From CAYMUL01 sp964393605 (GTDB lineage Bacteria > Bacteroidota > Ignavibacteria > Ignavibacteriales > Ignavibacteriaceae), in contig CAYMUL010000015.1 of NCBI GenBank assembly GCA_964393605.1, positions 21,546 through 85,545 on the forward strand: a DNA stretch of 64,000 nucleotides, written 5' to 3'. How positions within the stretch are numbered: the stretch's first letter is position 1; the number at the start of each line of letters is the position of its first letter. A model generated the notes under the pieces. It did no database searches. It was not told the DNA's origin and worked only from the letters and a program-made list of their open reading frames with translations. The translations under genes were made by a program, and so were the position numbers. Below are positions 1-7,240 of the stretch, in pieces.

Positions 1-183
1 AGAGATTAATACTTTTCCCCAAAAATATTTTTGAAAAATACTCTCCTTTGTCGCATACTTTTCTGCGTTGATTTTCCTCATCAAATCCGCTTCGAAATTC
101 GGTTTTGCCGAAATTTTTTTCAACGACTTTAACGCCGAAATCGCTTTCGAGTATTCTTTATCTTCTTTATTAAAATTTTCCAT
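1..183 (-). CDS. Partial protein, probable anti-sigma partner of the adjacent ECF sigma factor
   Basis: Only the first 61 codons are in the window; the gene runs off the left edge. The ATG at 183-181 overlaps the sigma-factor stop by one base (TAATG), which suggests translational coupling. The visible part is charged and helical, starting MENFNKEDKEYSKAISALK, with no membrane segment yet. A gene coupled directly downstream of an ECF sigma factor is usually its anti-sigma factor, so that role is inferred from position and not from any recognised domain. No zinc-binding HxxxCxxC motif is visible in this part. Confidence 0.5.
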   Translation of the reverse strand, partial: MENFNKEDKEYSKAISALKSLKKISAKPNFEADLMRKINAEKYATKESIFQKYFWGKVLIS

Positions 184-773
184 TAATCTTCTTTATAAAT
201 ATCTTTTAAGAGTTCTTGCAATTGCGCTCTTCCTCTGTTAATCCTTGATTTAACGGTTCCAACCGTAATGCCGAGAACTTCGGCAATTTCTTCATAAGAC
301 ATTTCCTGCACATCACGGAGAACAACTGCTTCGCGATAAACCGGCGGAATTTCGAGCAACGCATCTTGAATCATTTTTTCTTTGATGTTGCTGTCCGAGA
401 TTCTTTCCGGTCCGGCTGAATAATCTGGAATGTCGAATGTTTCGTTCTCCTCGCCGTAATTGTGAATGGAGAAAGTGCGTTTGCGTTTGCGTCTTTGTAA
501 TTCCGTCTTCGCTAAATTTCCGGCGATGGTATAAATCCATGTAGAAAATTTTGCGATCGTTTTATAGAGTTCTTTATTTCTATAAACTTTAATCATTGTT
601 TCCTGTACGACATCGTTGCACGATTCGTAATCGCCGAGATAGCGAAAAACAAAGTTGGTGAGAGGATTTTTATATCTCTGCACCAAAATTTCAAAGGCAC
701 GTAATGTTTCGTTTTGCTGAAACTCGAGTATCAATTCTTCGTCGGTCAATTCCAGCAAATTTCTGTCTATCAA
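183..773 (-). CDS. RNA polymerase sigma factor, ECF (sigma-70 family, RpoE-like)
   Basis: 196 residues, normal for an ECF sigma factor. Region 2 lies around residues 25-95 and contains DVVQETMIKVYRN and FSTWIYTIAGNLAKTELQRR, the core-binding and -10 recognition helices. Region 4 is at about 135-190, with LPPVYREAVVLRD-like spacing (here IPPVYREAVVLRD) followed by the helix-turn-helix MSYEEIAEVLGITVGTVKSR. It directs RNA polymerase to a small regulon, usually an envelope or stress response. It is followed, with a 1-nt overlap, by a probable anti-sigma gene. The regulon is not evident from the window. Confidence 0.93.
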   Translation of the reverse strand: MIDRNLLELTDEELILEFQQNETLRAFEILVQRYKNPLTNFVFRYLGDYESCNDVVQETMIKVYRNKELYKTIAKFSTWIYTIAGNLAKTELQRRKRKRTFSIHNYGEENETFDIPDYSAGPERISDSNIKEKMIQDALLEIPPVYREAVVLRDVQEMSYEEIAEVLGITVGTVKSRINRGRAQLQELLKDIYKED

Positions 774-867
774 CTTGGGTTATACTTTCTTGTTGAAAAT
801 TTGTTTCAAAAAATTATGGATAAAATGAAAATAATTCTACTAAAATTTAGTTATAAAAAGTCATCGG

Positions 868-1881
868 TCAATTAGCCGAAAAAATATTACCGAGCAGAAC
901 GGATAAAACGGTCAAATCATCCGTGAAAGAAGTTTTAACGGAAAGGTCTGCTTCAAAAAGGAAACCGGAAATTTGAGCTAATTGCAATTGAGTATAATTT
1001 TTTTTTGCGAATTTGAAATTTTTAAAATAGAAAGGATGCGCCCCAACTAACTTTGCCGCTTCGGCTTCGGAGATTTTTTGTTTAATAACCTCTTCAATTT
1101 GTGCAAGAGTCAAAAAATATTTATTCAGCATTGCAATCATTCCGATTATGCTTTCTCCTCTTTTAATCATGTTGAAGCCAATTTTAAATGCAGATTTGCG
1201 ATCACGTTTTCCAATTGCTTCCTGCAATGCGAATATGTTGTACTCGCGCGTCTCTATCGCATTCTTTTTAACATCGTCGAGCGTTATCTCTTTTCTATCG
1301 CTTGCAAAATTTATCAGCTTTTGCATTTCGTTTTGTAAAAAATTTCTATCGTCACCGACAATCTCGAGCAATAATCTTGCTTCAGCATCATGCAATACTT
1401 TTGCAGATTTCTCTGCGATATTCTGAAGCCAGAGGACGAGATCATCTTCTCTCAATTCTTTCGCTTCAAAAATTAAATCATCGTCGCGTAATTTTTTATT
1501 TGCTTTTTTAAGGAAAGAAGGAGCTTTTTCATCGCCGACTATTACGAGAACAGTAAACTCGGATGGAGCGAAATAATATTTTTCAAGGACTTCGAGGTCT
1601 TTAATTTTTTCAGGTTCTTTAACGATAGCAAGTTTTTTTTCGGAGCCGAAAGGATACATGTTTGCGAAGTCCACAATTTCCGCCGCACTGTTTGAACTGC
1701 CGTAAAAAACTTGTTTATCAAAATCGGAAACGATGAAGGATGAAATTGCACTGTCAATCTCTTCAACGGCTTCATCGAGCATGAAAGTATCTTTACCGAA
1801 AAAATAATAGATCGGTTTAAATTTTTTCTTTCTAATTTCTTTAATCAGATTGACGAGCGAAGGAAATTGCGTTTTACTCAT
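868..1881 (-). CDS. holA: DNA polymerase III subunit delta (clamp loader)
   Basis: HolA is the delta subunit of the clamp-loader complex, which opens the beta sliding clamp. The start chosen is the ATG at 1881 (MSKTQFPSLVNLIKEIRKKK), giving 338 residues, usual for the family. A longer reading back to 1965 only adds residues that overlap the small gene upstream. The N-terminal domain shows PIYYFFGKDTFMLDEAVEEI, the typical delta opening, then the AAA+-like region without a functional Walker A, and a helical C-terminal collar domain with LLGNIF near the end. It is the last gene of a long, tightly packed minus-strand run and overlaps the MetS-like gene by 8 nt. Confidence 0.88.
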   Translation of the reverse strand: MSKTQFPSLVNLIKEIRKKKFKPIYYFFGKDTFMLDEAVEEIDSAISSFIVSDFDKQVFYGSSNSAAEIVDFANMYPFGSEKKLAIVKEPEKIKDLEVLEKYYFAPSEFTVLVIVGDEKAPSFLKKANKKLRDDDLIFEAKELREDDLVLWLQNIAEKSAKVLHDAEARLLLEIVGDDRNFLQNEMQKLINFASDRKEITLDDVKKNAIETREYNIFALQEAIGKRDRKSAFKIGFNMIKRGESIIGMIAMLNKYFLTLAQIEEVIKQKISEAEAAKLVGAHPFYFKNFKFAKKNYTQLQLAQISGFLFEADLSVKTSFTDDLTVLSVLLGNIFSAN

Positions 1882-1990
1882 CGATGATAATTTCTTTCTT
1901 CCTTTCAAATTTAATTGCGAGCGAAAGAAAAAATGCAAAGCCGCCCCACACAATAGAAATAACAATCAGCGCAGTTAAAAGTGTAGTCAT
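1874..1990 (-). CDS. Small membrane subunit of the NSS transporter (MetS-like)
   Basis: 38 codons starting MTTLLTALIVISIVWGGFAF, one transmembrane helix followed by a short charged tail ending EIIIDE. The ATG overlaps the stop of the upstream NSS transporter by 4 nt (ATGA), so the two are probably coupled. Proteins of this size and shape directly after an NSS transporter match the MetS family, the small subunit of the methionine/alanine importer MetPS. The function is inferred from the family pattern and position. The gene also overlaps the holA start by 8 nt. Confidence 0.72.
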   Translation of the reverse strand: MTTLLTALIVISIVWGGFAFFLSLAIKFERKKEIIIDE

Positions 1991-3459
1991 TTCGAATTCT
2001 CCGAAAAAATTTTGTTCACCATTTTTTTGTTTAAGATGATAAAAATGAGAAGCACTGTTCCCCACTGAAATAAACATGTTCCCGCGTTTTCGAGATGAAA
2101 CGGGTTGAGCCAATCGGAATCCCAACTGACAGAAGAAATTAACCACCACAGAAGAAGAACAATCGCTTGTAACGGGATTAAATATTTCATTATAAAATTA
2201 TACCATTTGCCGATTTGAATATCGCTTCCGAATCCATTGACGACCGAAGTTCTAAAATTATCAACGCCGAAACGAAGCACGGCAAATGCAATGAAGAACC
2301 CGCTGATGATTAAACCGACACCCCAAACCCAATCTTGATTTATAAGTATATCAACATTCATTGCCGGAGGAATTCCGAAAATAATTGCGAGCACCGCAAC
2401 AATAAGTACTGCTTTCTCTCTCTTTATTCCGAAGTCTATTATCGTTCTCGTTGAAAGTTCAACCATAGAAATCAAAGAAGTGAGCGCGGCAAAAAATAAT
2501 GCGAGGAAAAATGTTGTTGCAAAGAAAATATTCAGTGAATAAATCTGTGTAAGTTTAACAAAAAGTTTCGGCAGATAAATAAAAGTTAATCCTGTATTCG
2601 CCGGACCTGATTTAGAAATTTCAATCATCGCATCAGTTGAACCGAGCGCGAATACAGTTGAGAAAATTGTAATACCCGCGAGCAGTGAAACGGAATTGTT
2701 CCCGAAAGAAATAAGCGCGGCATTAATTGCGATATCTTCTTTCTTCCTCATGTAGATTGCATAAGTCATTATCAATCCCCAGCCCGCGCCGGTATCCCAC
2801 GCATTTTGTGTTAATGCATTGAGCCAAACTTTGTAATCGAGAATGACATTTAAATCAGGAGTGAAAAAATATTTTATTCCTTCAAATGCGCCGGGGAGGG
2901 TTATCGCACGCAAGAAAAGTAAAAAGATTATTCCGAGTAACGCGGGTACAAGAATTTTATTTGCTTTTTCAATTCCATATTTTACTCCTTTAAAAACTAT
3001 CGCCGCCGTAAGCGCAATAGAAAAAATATGAAACAACATCGGCAGTGAGCTACTTGAAAAATCATTCCAATATGCGAGATGATCGGATGTGTTGAATAAG
3101 TCGCCTCTCAATGCAGAAATGAAATAACGCAAACACCACCCCGTAACAACGGAATAATAAAACATGATAGCAGTTGAAACCAATACTATGAACGCTCCCA
3201 TCCATGCGAAAGATTTTCCCGCAGTTTGAGAAATTGCGCCAATCGGTCCCAACCTTTGTTTCTTTCCGATAGCAAATTCGGTAATGATTAAAGGGAGAGA
3301 CCAAATCAATAAAAAAATAACCCAAGGAATTAAAAAAGAGCCGCCGCCGTTTTGCGCGACGACTCTTGAAAATCTCCAAATATTTCCCGTGCCTACGGCA
3401 ATTCCTATAGTTGCAATTACAAGCGCCCAGCGAGACGAGAAATATTCCTGTTGTTTCAT
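1987..3459 (-). CDS. Sodium-dependent amino-acid transporter (NSS/SNF family)
   Basis: 490 residues with about 11-12 hydrophobic segments. The N-terminus WALVIATIGIAVGTGNIWRF is the signature of helix 1 of neurotransmitter:sodium symporters, with the unwound substrate and sodium site. NNSVSLLAGITIFSTVFAL belongs to the family's helix 7 region. It probably co-transports an amino acid with sodium across the inner membrane. The MetS-like partner immediately downstream suggests a MetP-type importer of methionine or alanine, but the substrate cannot be read from sequence. It starts 5 nt after the cyclophilin gene stop. Confidence 0.92.
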   Translation of the reverse strand: MKQQEYFSSRWALVIATIGIAVGTGNIWRFSRVVAQNGGGSFLIPWVIFLLIWSLPLIITEFAIGKKQRLGPIGAISQTAGKSFAWMGAFIVLVSTAIMFYYSVVTGWCLRYFISALRGDLFNTSDHLAYWNDFSSSSLPMLFHIFSIALTAAIVFKGVKYGIEKANKILVPALLGIIFLLFLRAITLPGAFEGIKYFFTPDLNVILDYKVWLNALTQNAWDTGAGWGLIMTYAIYMRKKEDIAINAALISFGNNSVSLLAGITIFSTVFALGSTDAMIEISKSGPANTGLTFIYLPKLFVKLTQIYSLNIFFATTFFLALFFAALTSLISMVELSTRTIIDFGIKREKAVLIVAVLAIIFGIPPAMNVDILINQDWVWGVGLIISGFFIAFAVLRFGVDNFRTSVVNGFGSDIQIGKWYNFIMKYLIPLQAIVLLLWWLISSVSWDSDWLNPFHLENAGTCLFQWGTVLLIFIILNKKMVNKIFSENSK

Positions 3460-3464
3460 TGCAA

Positions 3465-4100
3465 TTACTTAGCTCGTTTTTCGATTGTTACATTTTGCAT
3501 AACAACATCGGTGAGCGGTTTATCGTATGGTTTAGATGTTTGAACTTTTCCGATTGCATAAACAACATCCATGCCTGCAACAACTTGTCCAAAGATAGAA
3601 TGTTTTCCATCGAGCCATGGAGTAGGAACGAGCGTGATGAAAAATTGGCTTCCATTTGTATTCGGTCCGGCGTTTGCCATAGAAAGAAGTCCCGGTTTAT
3701 CATGTTTTAAAGAAGCATGAAATTCATCGCTGAATTTACCGCCCCAAAAACTTTCGCCACCTCTGCCGGTGCCGGTGGGGTCGCCACCTTGAATCATAAA
3801 GCCGTCAATAACGCGGTGAAAAACTATTCCGTTGTAATATCCTTTCATTGCAAGCCCGGCAAAATTTTCTGCGGTGCGCGGAGTTTTATCCGTGAACAAT
3901 TCTATTTCTATTGTTCCCATGCTTGTTTTGATTACCGCAACAGTCATCGAATCATTTTTTGTACTGTCAGTCATGACAATGTTTTCCTTTTCGTTTGAGA
4001 TTTTAGAGTTATCTTGATTTAAATTCTGATTCGATGAGTTCGAATCTTTGCATCCTAATAAAATTAAAATTAGCAATACTGAGCTAAAAAGTTTTTTCAT
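3465..4100 (-). CDS. Cyclophilin-type peptidyl-prolyl cis-trans isomerase, lipoprotein
   Basis: 211 residues. A lipoprotein signal, MKKLFSSVLLILILLGC, places the enzyme at the envelope, anchored at Cys17. After a Ser/Asn-rich linker, the cyclophilin domain starts near residue 52 (VAVIKTSMGTIEIELF). The active-site block is FHRVIDGFMIQGGDPTGTG, with the catalytic Arg in FHR, then MANAGPNTNGSQFFIT and WLDGKHSIFGQV. It catalyses proline isomerisation during folding of exported proteins. It sits in the long minus-strand run between uppP (22 nt upstream) and the transporter (5 nt downstream). Confidence 0.95.
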   Translation of the reverse strand: MKKLFSSVLLILILLGCKDSNSSNQNLNQDNSKISNEKENIVMTDSTKNDSMTVAVIKTSMGTIEIELFTDKTPRTAENFAGLAMKGYYNGIVFHRVIDGFMIQGGDPTGTGRGGESFWGGKFSDEFHASLKHDKPGLLSMANAGPNTNGSQFFITLVPTPWLDGKHSIFGQVVAGMDVVYAIGKVQTSKPYDKPLTDVVMQNVTIEKRAK

Positions 4101-4122
4101 GTTTCTCCTATGTAGTTTTTAG

Positions 4123-4971
4123 TTATGGTTGAATTACTTTAAAATAAATTAATGATAAGATTACAATTCCGAGCGCGATCCGGTAATAGATGAACAAGAA
4201 AGTAGAATTTTTTCTGAGAAATTTCAGAAGAAAATCTATTGCAAGATAACCGCTAATTCCTGAAACGACAGTAGCAACTGCGAGAGAAATAATCTCTTCA
4301 CCGTTAAGATAATTGAGAGATTGGTATAACTCCAACATTCCGCTTGCAAAAATTGCAGGAATGCTTAATAAAAATGAGAAGCGCGCGGCAGCTTCCCGTT
4401 TCAAGCCGGAGAATAACCCACCGGTGATTGTTGTTCCTGAACGCGATGAACCTGGAATTAATGCGAACGCTTGCGCAATACCGATGATGAGCGCATCAAG
4501 AAATGTAACATTTTCAATTTCTTTTTTGAAGCGCGCGGTTTTTTCTGCAAGTGCAAGAATTACCGCAAGCGCAATCAAACTGCCTGAAATTACATATAAA
4601 TTTTTTGTGAATGCTCCTTCGATTACATCTTTAAAAGTTAAGCCGACAATTACAACCGGTAAAGTTCCGACAATAATCATCCAACCGAGTTTTGATTGAA
4701 ATGTTTGTTCGCGCAAATTTTTTCGTGCAAATAAATTTTCTTTTAAGAATGAATTGATGATTTGAATTATATCTTTCCAAAAATAAACAAGGATAGAGAC
4801 GAGAGTTCCGAGTTGAATCACCGCGATGAATGCAGTCCATTTTTCCGGTTCACTTTCGGAAATTAATCCCATCAATTTTCCTGCAACTGTTAAATGCCCG
4901 GTACTGCTAATCGGAAGAAACTCGGAGATGCCTTGAATGATTCCTAAAATTATTGCTTCAAATAAATTCAA
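4123..4971 (-). CDS. uppP: Undecaprenyl-diphosphatase
   Basis: UppP (BacA) is an integral membrane enzyme that dephosphorylates undecaprenyl diphosphate to recycle the lipid carrier for peptidoglycan. The motif block GIIQGISEFLPISSTGHL near the N-terminus and LIPGSSRSGTTITGG are the two catalytic signatures. I chose the TTG at 4971 (MNLFEAIILGIIQ), 283 residues. It has GAGG five nt upstream and starts 7 nt after the preceding gene. An ATG at 5013 would add 14 non-family residues and overlap that gene by 35 nt. About eight transmembrane helices are visible. Confidence 0.93.
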   Translation of the reverse strand: MNLFEAIILGIIQGISEFLPISSTGHLTVAGKLMGLISESEPEKWTAFIAVIQLGTLVSILVYFWKDIIQIINSFLKENLFARKNLREQTFQSKLGWMIIVGTLPVVIVGLTFKDVIEGAFTKNLYVISGSLIALAVILALAEKTARFKKEIENVTFLDALIIGIAQAFALIPGSSRSGTTITGGLFSGLKREAAARFSFLLSIPAIFASGMLELYQSLNYLNGEEIISLAVATVVSGISGYLAIDFLLKFLRKNSTFLFIYYRIALGIVILSLIYFKVIQP

Positions 4972-4978
4972 TGTTGCC

Positions 4979-5608
4979 TCAAATTGAATAAACGACGCCG
5001 AGCTTGATACCAAAGGTTACGGACGATATCTTCAAGGGCGAAGTCGGATTTATAGATTGTGAATTATTTTTCGGTTCCCCCAAAGGTGCATAACGAATAT
5101 CCGCGCCGATGTATGCAAAAGTGTTCGCGCCAATTTTCGTTTGTGCGTCGCTTCTTAAAAATATATTAATGCCGGTGGTTGTATATGTTTTTGCAATTGT
5201 AGTCAAAGGTAAAGTTTCATCGACGGAAAAGAAAGAAGGTCCTGCGCCGCCGCCGAATTTAAATTTGTATCCTTCCCCTTTTAATAAATAATAACCGGTT
5301 AGTGAAGTGAATAAAGTACCGTAAGCAAATTCATATTTGTTGCCGAAGAAATCGTAAGTGAATGAATTAACTTCGTACTCAAGATTAACGCCGAGTTGAT
5401 AATTGCTAAATTCGTAACCTACTTCGCCACCGAACTCGACAGCCGAATTGAATGTTGCAATTTGATTATTTGATGGCGCATAGTTTCCGTTAATGTAATC
5501 GCGAACAGCAGGCATCGAAACGAAATTTAAACCCATGCTTGCACGAATATCAATCTGCGCAAATGTCATCGATGCGAAGAGAAGAATCATCGCAAAATAT
5601 TTTGTCAT
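4979..5608 (-). CDS. Outer-membrane beta-barrel-like protein
   Basis: 209 residues with a clear signal peptide (MTKYFAMILLFASMTFAQ). The mature part alternates hydrophobic and polar residues with many aromatic ends, for example FGGEVGYEFSNYQLGVNLEY, and finishes SSVTFGIKLGVVYSI. That pattern fits a small outer-membrane barrel of the OmpA/OmpW-like size class. I do not recognise a specific family. It overlaps the flippase-like gene by 4 nt (ATGA) and precedes uppP by 7 nt, so it is co-transcribed with envelope genes. Confidence 0.7.
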   Translation of the reverse strand: MTKYFAMILLFASMTFAQIDIRASMGLNFVSMPAVRDYINGNYAPSNNQIATFNSAVEFGGEVGYEFSNYQLGVNLEYEVNSFTYDFFGNKYEFAYGTLFTSLTGYYLLKGEGYKFKFGGGAGPSFFSVDETLPLTTIAKTYTTTGINIFLRSDAQTKIGANTFAYIGADIRYAPLGEPKNNSQSINPTSPLKISSVTFGIKLGVVYSI

Positions 5609-6657
5609 TCGTTGTTCTCCAACTTGAAGAATGAATCGGCTTTTACATTTTTATTTTTATGACGGAGAAGCAGAACACTAACTGCCGCGCCGAGCAAATG
5701 AACAATGTATGCGATACCGTGTGTCAATGTTGCGTACGCAAAACTGATTTCATTATTAAATGAATAGAGATTTACTAAAACTGATTTTGTAATTGTATGA
5801 TAAGAACCAATTCCTCCCGGAGTGGGAATCACAATTCCAATCGCGCTGATGCTCATTACAATCCATCCCATCGCAAGTGAAACGGCATGATACTCTTCCA
5901 TTCCAAGCATCAACAAACCTATGTAAGAATTGAAGCCGTAAATGGACATGATGATCGCGCTTAAAAAAATTATCATTACGAATTGTTTCACTGTTTTCAG
6001 GATTGAAAAACCTTCAATCAATTTTTCAAAAATTTCTTTCGCTTTCACTCCCCCGCTTTTTGAAAAGTAGGAAAAGATTTTTATGATGATTGAATAAAAT
6101 TTCTCTTTCAACTTTATGCTTAAAATAAGGAAAGCGATGATTAGTAAAATTATCACCGTGCCGAAATACAAAGCGGTTTTCAACCAAACAAATTCATCGT
6201 AAATATTTCCTGTAAAAAGAAACGCGCTGACAACAACCGCCAATCCGAAAAAAATTATATCGACAACGCGCTCAACAATCACCGTGCCGAACAATGATGA
6301 GCGGGAAATATTTTCGGTATAACCGAGATAAACTGCGCGCGAAACTTCTCCCAAACGGGGAATGATGCTGTTCATTCCGTAGCCGACAAAAAGTGCGCCG
6401 TACAAATTTGAGATTTTACAATTTTCTTTTATCGGTTCAAGCATAACTTTCCAGCGTAGCGCGCGAACATAATGACCGAGTAAAATCATGACAAAAAAAA
6501 GAAATGACCAACCGAAAGAAATGTTTTGAAGCGAAAGGAGAAATGAATCGAAATCAACACCGCGAAAAGCGAAGAGGAGAAACGCCAACGCCAGCGCGAC
6601 TGAAATAACAATGCCGGTCAGTTCTTTAACACTGAATTTGTTTTTAGCGGAGGTCAA
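5605..6657 (-). CDS. Flippase-like membrane protein (LPG synthase transmembrane domain family)
   Basis: 350 residues with 7-9 transmembrane segments and the family motif IPTPGGIGSYH in the C-terminal third. It also carries ALFVGYGMNSIIPRLGEVSRA, a recognisable block of the lysylphosphatidylglycerol-synthase transmembrane domain family (YbhN/AglD-like). These proteins are thought to move or hold lipid-linked molecules; no soluble synthetase domain is attached here, so lysyl transfer is unlikely. It overlaps lolA by 14 nt and the barrel gene by 4 nt, inside an envelope-biogenesis stretch. Confidence 0.85.
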   Translation of the reverse strand: MTSAKNKFSVKELTGIVISVALALAFLLFAFRGVDFDSFLLSLQNISFGWSFLFFVMILLGHYVRALRWKVMLEPIKENCKISNLYGALFVGYGMNSIIPRLGEVSRAVYLGYTENISRSSLFGTVIVERVVDIIFFGLAVVVSAFLFTGNIYDEFVWLKTALYFGTVIILLIIAFLILSIKLKEKFYSIIIKIFSYFSKSGGVKAKEIFEKLIEGFSILKTVKQFVMIIFLSAIIMSIYGFNSYIGLLMLGMEEYHAVSLAMGWIVMSISAIGIVIPTPGGIGSYHTITKSVLVNLYSFNNEISFAYATLTHGIAYIVHLLGAAVSVLLLRHKNKNVKADSFFKLENNE

Positions 6658-7240
6658 TAACTTTCGTTCCGTCGTCTCGTGAAATAGAAAACAAATTATC
6701 TGAAAGGTTGTTGTTGATTTTGTAATTCTCGAAATTCATCACCAAAAATTGATCGTCATAATTCGTTACTTCAATTTTGGAAACGAGATATGAATCCGTT
6801 ACAAACAATTTTACTTGTTTAAAATTCAGCGTAGAATTTTCCGGAACGATTGTAATCATCTTCTTCTCCTTCGATTCTTCGATGCGACACTGCTTCGGGT
6901 ATTCGTTAATGATTGCATCGAGCGAAATCATCGATGGATCGGATTCATCATAATTGCTGATGATTAACTTTTTCGTTTTATTGTTGAAACTGTAAGTTGT
7001 TTTTCCGTCGGTTGTCAAAAGAATATCGCCCAATTCAATTCTTGTTTTCTTCTTTTGTTTAAAGAAGAACTTTCCCGTTGCAACAATTCTGCCGCCGTTA
7101 ATTTGCTGAAAGTTGACCGCGAAATCATTAATGGATTTAAATTTTTCTTGAAGTGATTTTAATAATTGATCCTGTTGTGAAAACGAAAAGCCGGTTACTA
7201 AAAAAAATATTGCAAACGAAACAAAAAATTTTTTCATCAA
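6644..7240 (-). CDS. lolA: Outer-membrane lipoprotein carrier protein
   Basis: LolA carries lipoproteins across the periplasm from the inner-membrane LolCDE complex. The 198 residues begin with a signal peptide (MMKKFFVSFAIFFLVTGFSFS) and continue as the half-barrel fold of the family: LQEKFKSINDFAVNFQQ, then GKFFFKQKKKTRIEL and LLTTDGKTTYSFNNKTKKL. Length is normal. The ATG overlaps the ftsK stop by 4 nt. No LolB is visible in the window, as is usual outside Proteobacteria. Confidence 0.9.
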   Translation of the reverse strand: MMKKFFVSFAIFFLVTGFSFSQQDQLLKSLQEKFKSINDFAVNFQQINGGRIVATGKFFFKQKKKTRIELGDILLTTDGKTTYSFNNKTKKLIISNYDESDPSMISLDAIINEYPKQCRIEESKEKKMITIVPENSTLNFKQVKLFVTDSYLVSKIEVTNYDDQFLVMNFENYKINNNLSDNLFSISRDDGTKVIDLR

